DNA from: Patescibacteria group bacterium
GTDB lineage: Bacteria; Patescibacteriota; Patescibacteriia; UBA1558; S5-K13
DNA: 10,424 nt
NCBI GenBank assembly: GCA_028703545.1
Contig: JAQVMR010000010.1
Location: forward strand, 14,158-24,581
Direction: 5' to 3'
The notes beneath the pieces were generated by a model. It searched no databases. It saw only the letters and a list, made by a program, of their open reading frames with translations, and was not told the origin of the DNA. Below are positions 1-5,296 of the stretch, one piece after another. Within the stretch, counting starts at the first letter, position 1. The number at the start of each line of letters is the position of its first letter. The position numbers were made by a program, and so were the translations under genes.

Positions 1-245
1 TTTATTAAAACATCTTTACTAAAAAAATAAGCTAGTAAATAAGCAATAATATCACCAGAAACAGAACCCAAATAAACAGACAAAAAAACTAATTTATAAT
101 CTAGAAATTCTTTTGCTATTAATGAACCAGACGCTATAAGAGAAGGGGTTGTTGGAGTTAAATTTGTAAGAGAACCCAAAAATGTCACTAAAAAAAGTGC
201 TAGATACTTATGTAAAAGTATAAAATATAAAATCTGATCAAGCAT
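1..245 (-). other. DedA/VTT-family membrane domain (N-terminal part) fused to CrtI, cut by window edge
   Basis: After the CrtI C-terminus the same open frame continues with no stop into about 81 codons of hydrophobic protein. It begins MLDQILYFILLHKYLALFLV, passes PTTPSLIASGSLIAKEF, and reaches YLGSVSGDIIAYLLAYFFSK. This follows the N-terminal pattern of DedA proteins: a re-entrant segment with a P-x-P-(S/T)-E/L motif, then a G-x-x-x-G-D-x-(I/L)-x-Y helix. DedA family proteins are polytopic membrane proteins linked to lipid or undecaprenyl-phosphate translocation. An ATG at 245-243 could act as an independent start, but no ribosome-binding site precedes it, and with no stop the CrtI part would read through it anyway. 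The family call is by pattern recognition, and the rest of the domain lies outside the window. Confidence 0.65.
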
Positions 246-1307
246 TTTATATTTTTTTATAATTAGCTCAGAGCTTATTTTTGAACTTTGATAAATCGTA
301 GGAAGACCCGAACCCGGATGAGTTCCTCCTCCAACAATATAGCAATTTTTTAATTCTTCAAATTTATTTCTGGGCCCAAAGTAAAGCATTTGTAATGCAT
401 TGTGGGCTAAATTAAAAGTAGCACCATTATAAACACAATAATCATTTTCCCAATCTTCGGGAGTTATTATCTTTTCTACCTCAATGTGTTTTTTAATATC
501 TTCCAATCCTTTAACTTTTTTCTTTATTGAATTTATTATTTTATTTCTAAAACTTGTTTTTTCTTTTTCCCAATCAATGCTAGAAAAATTATTAGTGATG
601 GGAACAAGTATATATATTGATGATTTTCCGTTGGGTGCAAGTGTTTTATCTATTTTACTTGGATTATGAACATAAAAAGAATTATCTTCCGATAATGTAT
701 TATTTTCAAAAATATCATTCACGTTCTGTCTATAATCATCTGCAAAATAAACACTGTGGTGGGTAATATCTATTTCTTTGTCAATTCCCAAATATAACAT
801 AAATGTAGAACAGGAATATTTTTTCTTTTTTAAATTTTCTTTACTATATTTTTTTAAAATTCCATCTTTTAAAATATGACTCATTGCGTAAGCAAAATCA
901 GCATTTATAATTATTTCATCTGCATTGTGTGACCCATCGGCTAGTTCAACACCAACACATTTTTTATTTTCTATAGTTATATCTTTTACTTCTCTTCTAA
1001 ATTTTTTTTATTGGAATTTCTTTATCTCTTAGATGCAGATGATACATTGGTTCTATTTCTTTTAATTCAACAAAGTCTTCTAATTTTTCCCCCGTGCTTT
1101 TAAAAATATCCTCAATTAAAAATTTCATCATAAAAAAGGTGGGTCCTAAATCAAATTTATAGTCCCCCACCTGAATCATTCTATTTCTTCCACCCACACT
1201 ATCCATGCGTTCAAATATTTCAACGTCAAAGCCTTTGTGGGCTAATATCATTCCCGCTGTAAGTCCACCAGGACCAGCACCTATTATTATTATTTTCTTT
1301 TTTCCAT
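1..1307 (-). pseudogene. Decayed phytoene desaturase (CrtI-like) fused to a DedA-type domain, partial
   Basis: This is an FAD-dependent carotenoid desaturase/isomerase-like oxidoreductase. The N-terminal part (about 100 codons) carries the Rossmann motif GAGPGGLTAG, then FERMDSVGGRNR and DLGPTFFM. The C-terminal part (about 250 codons) carries GVELADGS, NADFAYAMSHIL and the FAD-closing GGGTHPGSGLPTIYQSS. Three lesions are visible. The natural ATG at 1307-1305 is one base out of frame with the Rossmann motif, across an A-run. The first in-frame ATG (1251) lies after the motif. The frame stops at 997 just after an A8 run and reopens one base away. At that point the protein jumps from the region of family residue ~100 to ~240, so about 140 residues are missing from the usual ~490. 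From about 1001 to base 1 the frame is open, and after the CrtI end it continues into a membrane domain. It has its own extended -10 promoter. A sequencing or assembly error could explain the single-base shifts, but not easily the missing block. Confidence 0.85.
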
Positions 1308-1336
1308 AAAATTAAAATTAATTATTCAACAATATA

Positions 1337-1345
1337 ATTATACCA
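1337..1345 (-). promoter_or_regulatory. Extended -10 promoter for the crtI-like gene
   Basis: The minus strand reads TGGTATAAT, an ideal extended -10 element, about 30 nt upstream of the original ATG at 1307. No good -35 box lies at 16-18 nt, which is tolerated for extended -10 promoters. It follows directly after the terminator of the upstream 56-codon gene, so the two form a clean terminator-promoter junction. Confidence 0.55.
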
Positions 1346-1346
1346 T

Positions 1347-1386
1347 AAAAATAAAATCGCCAGAGGTTTCAAATGAAACATGACGA
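1347..1386 (-). terminator. Probable rho-independent terminator after the 56-aa gene
   Basis: Eleven nucleotides after the stop codon the minus strand can fold TCGTC (1386-1382) with GGCGA (1361-1357), one G-U pair. Inside it lies a second perfect stem, GTTTC-ATTT-GAAAC (1379-1366). The structure is followed by the T-tract TTTTATTTTT (1356-1347). The stem is interrupted by an internal loop, so it is imperfect, but its position and the T-tract fit a terminator. Confidence 0.5.
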
Positions 1387-1396
1387 ATTTTTTAAT

Positions 1397-1567
1397 TTAG
1401 GCACAAAATGAACTCTTTTTTATAGAGTTTATTTCCTCAATAATATCTGAGATGTCATCAATGTGCTTCTCGCATTCATCAACATTCTCGTTGCGTTTTC
1501 TTACAACTTGAGTGACGTTTTCCAGGAGCTTATCCCACAAGTCATTCCATCTTTTTTTTATTAACAT
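1397..1567 (-). CDS. 56-aa coiled-coil small protein, unknown function
   Basis: I do not recognise this protein. It starts MLIKKRWNDLWDKLLENV and ends INSIKKSSFCA. Hydrophobic residues at 15, 18, 22, 29, 32, 36, 39, 43 and 46 follow a strict 3-4 spacing, with only R25 breaking the series. That predicts a continuous amphipathic helix or coiled coil over about five heptads. There is no signal peptide or membrane segment, so it is probably cytoplasmic and oligomeric. The start is set by a GGAGGA ribosome site four bases past GGAGG. It has its own -35/-10 promoter and a terminator. Its codons are richer in G/C-ending triplets (GAC, CTC, CTG, GTC, CGC, AAC, GAG) than those of its neighbours, and a 120-base stretch of it is about 37% G+C. 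A structured RNA is an alternative, but the ribosome site and heptads favour a protein. Confidence 0.75.
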   Translation of the reverse strand: MLIKKRWNDLWDKLLENVTQVVRKRNENVDECEKHIDDISDIIEEINSIKKSSFCA

Positions 1568-1570
1568 GAT

Positions 1571-1576
1571 TCCTCC
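1571..1576 (-). promoter_or_regulatory. Strong Shine-Dalgarno site of the 56-aa gene
   Basis: The minus strand reads TGGAGGAATC before the ATG, a near-perfect anti-16S match with four bases between GGAGG and the start codon. It is the only full Shine-Dalgarno sequence found in front of a gene in this window, and it decides this start. Confidence 0.8.
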
Positions 1577-1595
1577 ACATAATTTTCTTATTTAT

Positions 1596-1624
1596 ATAAT
1601 ATATAAAAAAATCATTTTGGTCAA
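1596..1624 (-). promoter_or_regulatory. Sigma70-type promoter of the 56-aa gene
   Basis: On the minus strand, -35 TTGACC (1624-1619) and -10 TATTAT (1601-1596) are separated by exactly 17 bases; each matches consensus in five of six positions. Transcription would start near 1589, giving a leader of about 20 nt that contains the ribosome site. The -35 box lies inside the loop and stem of the uvrC terminator hairpin, so termination and initiation signals overlap. Confidence 0.6.
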
Positions 1625-1630
1625 TGATTT
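1604..1630 (-). terminator. Weak rho-independent terminator after uvrC
   Basis: The minus strand forms AAATCATT-GACCAA-AATGATTT, a perfect 8-bp stem, and the 3' arm runs straight into seven T residues (1610-1604). It lies about 25 nt after the uvrC stop. The stem contains a single G-C pair, so it may be weak, but placement and T-run fit. Confidence 0.5.
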
Positions 1631-1655
1631 CATTGTGGTTTTAATATAAATAATT

Positions 1656-2813
1656 TTATTTTCTTTTTCCAAAACCCATTTTCCTTCCTCTATTTGCAAA
1701 TCTATGAGCTTCTTCTCTGACCTTTAGAAGTGTTGCTTTGATATTTTCTGCTAATATTTTCTGATTTTTATTTAAAGAATTTGAAAAAACCAATCTGTCA
1801 TTATCATATTTTGAAATTCCCACAATTGGAATATTAATATTATTTTGTTTAAAAAATTTATTTATAAAATCAACTTGTGGTTTTCCACCATCAATCATTA
1901 TTAAATCAGGTTTTTGCCACTCATTGTGATGTAATCTTCTCTCTAGCATTTCAAGTAGTGCTCTTTCATCGTCCCCAGATGGTGCATTTTTTATTTTAAA
2001 TAATCTATATTCATTTTTATTTGGAACTGAATCTTCAAAAACAACCATAGATCCATATGTTTCACGGCCTGCAAAATGTGAAATATCATAACCCTCAATT
2101 CTGCTAATTTTTATATTTAAATCATTTTCATTTGTTAGAAGTGATACATCTTGAATATGTTTCAGGGCTTTTACTGATTCAGGATTATCTTTTAATAATT
2201 TTTTAATTAATTTATTTTTTTCACCAGATAAGAGTAAAATAATATTTGCTATATTTTTTCTATAATCTTTTTTTGATATCTCACTTATACAAGTTCCGGG
2301 ACACAATCTTATTTGATAATCAAAACAAGGTTTTCCAGAATTTGCTTTGCATGTACTATACGGAAAAATTCTTCGAATAATTTTCAGAGCATTTTGAATT
2401 AAATACAGCGATTGATATGGTCCAAAAATTACAAATTCATTTATAGGAAATTTATCTAATTCTCGCTCTCTTATAATTTTAATTGTTGGGTAATCACTAC
2501 GCTTATTAATTACAATATAAATAAAAGATCTATTGTCCTTGTCTTTTATGTTATATTTTGGCCAGAATTTTTTAATATTTTTTGCCTCTAGTATTATTGC
2601 TTCAAGTAAATTATCTGTTTCAATATATTTTATATCAGTAGCGAGTGAAACCATTTCAGCAATTCGCTCGTCTATATTTTTTTGAAAATACTGTAAAACT
2701 CTATTTTTCAGTGATGTAGCACGACCAACATAAAGAATCTTTTTATTTTTATCTAAAAAGAAATATACCCCAGATTTTTTTGGAAATTTTTTTATTTTAT
2801 CTTTTAATTGCAT
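1656..2813 (-). CDS. uvrC: Excinuclease ABC subunit C, short form
   Basis: UvrC makes the 3' and 5' incisions around a lesion handed over by UvrA-UvrB. The GIY-YIG domain is intact (GVY at 15-17, YVG at 28-30, R38, E76). Four cysteines (155, 163, 171, 175) match the iron-sulfur ligands known in E. coli UvrC. The RNase H-like domain keeps its catalytic set: D243 in GYDISH, D308 in MIDGG, H370 in REEAHR. At 385 residues it is far shorter than the usual ~600. The UVR motif normally found before ALKHIQDV is absent: only a short link (about 203-216) remains, without the (L/F)EFExAAxLRD core. The protein stops about 15 residues after H370, so the C-terminal helix-hairpin-helix DNA-binding pair is missing. 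No Shine-Dalgarno precedes the ATG; TATTAT lies 11 nt upstream, which would suit a leaderless transcript. Confidence 0.95.
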   Translation of the reverse strand: MQLKDKIKKFPKKSGVYFFLDKNKKILYVGRATSLKNRVLQYFQKNIDERIAEMVSLATDIKYIETDNLLEAIILEAKNIKKFWPKYNIKDKDNRSFIYIVINKRSDYPTIKIIRERELDKFPINEFVIFGPYQSLYLIQNALKIIRRIFPYSTCKANSGKPCFDYQIRLCPGTCISEISKKDYRKNIANIILLLSGEKNKLIKKLLKDNPESVKALKHIQDVSLLTNENDLNIKISRIEGYDISHFAGRETYGSMVVFEDSVPNKNEYRLFKIKNAPSGDDERALLEMLERRLHHNEWQKPDLIMIDGGKPQVDFINKFFKQNNINIPIVGISKYDNDRLVFSNSLNKNQKILAENIKATLLKVREEAHRFANRGRKMGFGKRK

Positions 2814-2853
2814 GGATTAATTTTATAATAAATTGTTATTTTTGACTATATAT

Positions 2854-2879
2854 AAAAACAACCCCAGAAAATGGGATTG
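2854..2879 (-). terminator. Rho-independent terminator of the modification cassette
   Basis: The minus strand folds CAATCCC-ATTTTCT-GGGGTTG (seven base pairs, one of them T-G), followed by TTTTTATATATA. It is the most GC-rich hairpin between genes in the window and lies 23 nt after the stop of the small membrane protein gene. It marks the end of the operon upstream of uvrC. Confidence 0.75.
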
Positions 2880-2902
2880 CGATAGAAACAATCAAAAATA
2901 AT

Positions 2903-3058
2903 TTATTTCCCTTTCTTTATCAAATTAACAACCCCAATAATAACGATTAAAAATCCCAATCCCTGTGCCCCGGGGCTATCATCATAGCCACCATATATAA
3001 ATATAAAAATTCCAAATAAAATTAATGGAATAAAATATAGAAATTTTTTATTTTTCAT
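2903..3058 (-). CDS. 51-aa small membrane protein with two predicted helices
   Basis: I do not recognise this protein. It begins MKNKKFLYFIPLILFG. The first hydrophobic segment spans about residues 6-22 and the second about 34-47, separated by a Gly/Asp-rich turn (GGYDDSPGAQG), with lysines at both ends (MKNKK and IKKGK). This predicts a helical hairpin in the membrane with both termini on the cytoplasmic side. It starts 5 nt after the stop of the DUF262-HNH gene, and an AGGA lies about 11 nt before the ATG, inside the end of that gene, so its translation is probably coupled. A good terminator follows. The turn is encoded by an unusually GC-rich patch containing GCCCCGGGGC. By position it belongs to the modification cassette, but nothing in the sequence shows its function. 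Confidence 0.7.
   Translation of the reverse strand: MKNKKFLYFIPLILFGIFIFIYGGYDDSPGAQGLGFLIVIIGVVNLIKKGK
2967..2989. repeat. Overlapping palindrome and inverted repeat inside the small membrane protein gene
   Basis: A perfect 10-bp palindrome GCCCCGGGGC (2967-2976) overlaps an inverted repeat GGCTAT-CATC-ATAGCC (2974-2989). Both are GC-rich islands in A+T-rich DNA and both encode the turn between the two membrane helices. It could be a recoding-neutral hairpin, a protein-binding site or chance from Gly/Pro codons. Confidence 0.45.
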
Positions 3059-3063
3059 GTTTT

Positions 3064-4155
3064 TTACTTTCCTGATTTCCTTCGATTACAATCTTTACAT
3101 AACATCTGGCAATTTTCTGAAATCGTTTTTCCACCCTCATGCCATGGCTTTATGTGGTCAGCTTCCATTTCTTCTATTTCGAAATGTTTTTTACATTTTA
3201 TACAAATACCTTTTTGTTTTTCATATACTTCCCTTTTTTGTTTATCTGTAAATGCACGAATATTTAAATATTTTTCATTTCTAGTTAAAACATATGAATA
3301 AATTCCAGATTTTTTTGTAACATCCTCATCTTGCATCAACTTTTTAATTTCATCTTCTAATTTTTTTGTATTGAATTTATCATTTTTGAATTTATTATAT
3401 AATTCGCCCCACTCAACATTACTCATTTCTCTACGATAATTTATGAAAATTTTTCGTACCCATTCAATTACATCTTGAAAATATTGCCATAATTTTTCAG
3501 CATCTTTGTCGTGTTGATGTTTAGCCATGTAATTTTCTATTTTTCCATCATTAATCCATGAAAGTGTTGTTTCTAAATATTCCTGACGAATTGGTGAACC
3601 GCTAACTAATTGCCCTCCATCATTTGCCAATAAATATGCTGCGCAATTTGATTTACTAAATTTTAATTTTGCATCACTTAACCATGGTCCAGTATAAACT
3701 GCATTGCGAATTTCTTGATCAGTTAATTTTTCACCAGCAATATTAATAATTCTAAACCAATCTAATCTTTCTTTATCTGTTCCTTCGCAAAAATAGATCA
3801 TTAATTTATAATTCAAAATTTGATCCTGTTCTTCTTTGTGTAAATTATGAAAATATCTTTCATTTAATGAAAATTCTCCGCTTATATATTGACCAATACT
3901 AATAGTACGTTGTTGGCCATCTAATACTTCATAACTACCACCTTCTCTAACCATCCAATACATCACATTTAAAGGAAAATTATTTTTAATTGTTTCTATT
4001 ACGGCTTCACGTTGTTTTTCTTTATAAACAAATTCACGTTGATATTTTGGACGAATATCAAGTTTACCGCCATAAGCGATCACACCCTCTTCAGCACTAT
4101 CTCTATATTCGTCAATTACTTTTTTTATTGGGATTTTATGTAGTTCAATTTTCAT
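3064..4155 (-). CDS. DUF262 domain and HNH nuclease protein, putative restriction component
   Basis: The N-terminal domain (about 1-140) is of the DUF262/ParB-like type: RPKYQREFVYKEKQRE near 35-49 and the hallmark DGQQR at 79-83, found in GmrSD- and BrxU-type restriction enzymes and linked to nucleotide-dependent control. A helical middle part follows. The C-terminal domain (about 315-360) is a zinc-bound HNH nuclease: C318-x2-C321, ADHIKPW with H334 as expected catalytic histidine, N348, C353-x2-C356 and N357. Unlike GmrSD, the nuclease is a classic HNH rather than DUF1524. The gene starts 3 nt after the stop of the M.EcoRI-like methyltransferase gene and has no Shine-Dalgarno, so the two are almost certainly co-translated. 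The likely role is cleavage of foreign DNA lacking (or carrying) a given modification; which one cannot be read from sequence. Confidence 0.85.
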   Translation of the reverse strand: MKIELHKIPIKKVIDEYRDSAEEGVIAYGGKLDIRPKYQREFVYKEKQREAVIETIKNNFPLNVMYWMVREGGSYEVLDGQQRTISIGQYISGEFSLNERYFHNLHKEEQDQILNYKLMIYFCEGTDKERLDWFRIINIAGEKLTDQEIRNAVYTGPWLSDAKLKFSKSNCAAYLLANDGGQLVSGSPIRQEYLETTLSWINDGKIENYMAKHQHDKDAEKLWQYFQDVIEWVRKIFINYRREMSNVEWGELYNKFKNDKFNTKKLEDEIKKLMQDEDVTKKSGIYSYVLTRNEKYLNIRAFTDKQKREVYEKQKGICIKCKKHFEIEEMEADHIKPWHEGGKTISENCQMLCKDCNRRKSGK

Positions 4156-4158
4156 ATT

Positions 4159-5223
4159 TTATTTTTTAATTTTTTTATTTTTAATTAAAATACGACGAAA
4201 TAACATTTTTCCATTAATAGTAAAATCTTTGTCTCCATTTTTGCCTGTATATCTATCTAGTCCTATGATTTCAAACTGATCTGGATTATGGTGATCAAGA
4301 AAAGTAATTGGCACACCCATTATTCCATCATAATCCATTGGAATATCAATATATCTATTTACATTAATTCCGTTATAATTATCATATTTTAAATATTCCT
4401 TAGGATTGTATTTTTTATATAATATGAGATCTTTATGACGACAAGCAACATCAAGATTAGTATACCAATTAACACTTCCCATACTTAAATATTTTATACC
4501 ATTAACAATTTTTTTTCTTGATTCTGTTGGGATGTCATAATCCATTGGAACTTGGAACCATTTTGTGCCACCATTATCATAACCCAACCATACCTTATTC
4601 TCTTTTATTAAAGGAAAAAATTCTTTATAAATTACTGCGCCTTGCTGACCCAATACTAAAAACTTTTTTTTATATTCAACTAATTGAGCAATATATTCTC
4701 TAAATAATGAAAAAGGTGGATTGGTCACTACAATATCTGCCTGTTTTAACAATTCTATACTTTCTTTACTTCTAAAATCTCCATCCCCTTCTAATGGAGT
4801 CCATTCATTATTTTTATTAGCTTTGAGTTGTTTCGCAATATCATTTAAATCAAAAGCACCATCACCATCAAAATCATTAACCTCATTAATAATGAATTTA
4901 TTAGCTGTTGTTTTTGATCTGCCTTTTAGTGTTTTAAGTGTTTTATTTTTACCAAATAAACCTAATTGAGTATTAGCAATTGGCGATGGTTTATAACTTG
5001 TAGCTATAAGTCTTTTTAAACCCAAAGCATTAAATTTACCAGCAAAATATTTAAAAAAATTACTTTCAAATGGATCATCACAATTACAATAAATTATTTT
5101 ATTGCGAAACTGATCTTTATAATGTTTTAATTCATTTTCAATATCAATAAGTTGAGTATAAAATTCGTCTTTTTTCTCTCTATGTGCTTTGTGTAGACTT
5201 TTATTTAAAGATTTATTTGCCAT
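4159..5223 (-). CDS. EcoRI-family adenine-specific DNA methyltransferase
   Basis: This SAM-dependent N6-adenine methyltransferase resembles M.EcoRI closely, judged from memory of that protein. Shared blocks include DEFYTQ with DIENEL (19-32), YCNCDDP and SNFFKYFA (45-61), GDGDFRSKES (146-155), VVTNPPFSLF holding the catalytic NPPF (168-171), LIKENKVWLG (205-214), MGVPITFL (302-309) and ILIKNK near the end. M.EcoRI modifies the inner adenine of GAATTC; the same target is plausible here but not proven. At 354 residues it is about 28 longer than M.EcoRI. The extra length sits before GDGDFRS and includes an EF-hand/dockerin-like loop with D117, D119, D121, G122, D125 and D128. No EcoRI-type nuclease is adjacent; the next gene is DUF262-HNH. 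The ATG has no Shine-Dalgarno. Confidence 0.93.
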   Translation of the reverse strand: MANKSLNKSLHKAHREKKDEFYTQLIDIENELKHYKDQFRNKIIYCNCDDPFESNFFKYFAGKFNALGLKRLIATSYKPSPIANTQLGLFGKNKTLKTLKGRSKTTANKFIINEVNDFDGDGAFDLNDIAKQLKANKNNEWTPLEGDGDFRSKESIELLKQADIVVTNPPFSLFREYIAQLVEYKKKFLVLGQQGAVIYKEFFPLIKENKVWLGYDNGGTKWFQVPMDYDIPTESRKKIVNGIKYLSMGSVNWYTNLDVACRHKDLILYKKYNPKEYLKYDNYNGINVNRYIDIPMDYDGIMGVPITFLDHHNPDQFEIIGLDRYTGKNGDKDFTINGKMLFRRILIKNKKIKK

Positions 5224-5231
5224 AATTATAA

Positions 5232-5237
5232 ATTATA
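5232..5237 (-). promoter_or_regulatory. Possible -10 box directly before the methyltransferase gene
   Basis: A perfect TATAAT on the minus strand lies 8 nt before the ATG at 5223. With usual spacing, transcription would begin at or within a couple of bases of the start codon, giving a leaderless message, in keeping with the absent Shine-Dalgarno. The best -35 candidate (TTAAAA) is weak. In such A+T-rich DNA the hexamer can arise by chance. Confidence 0.35.
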
Positions 5238-5296
5238 TATCTATTTTCCCATTTTTTAAGCTAAAAAGCAATTTGTATTTTTTAAATTCTAAATAC

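Noticed and set aside
1409..1440. Hairpin AACTCT...AGAGTT near the 3' end of the 56-aa gene as its terminator
   Set aside because: It is inside the coding region and no T-tract follows on the minus strand; a better candidate lies after the stop.
484..5100. Plus-strand open frames such as 484-669, 3057-3251, 4518-4703 and 4721-4969
   Set aside because: They lie opposite clear minus-strand genes, have low-complexity translations and no supporting ribosome sites.
5224..5296. Terminator between the TPR gene and the methyltransferase gene
   Set aside because: Only short 3-bp stems are seen, so I cannot tell whether the TPR gene is in the same transcript.
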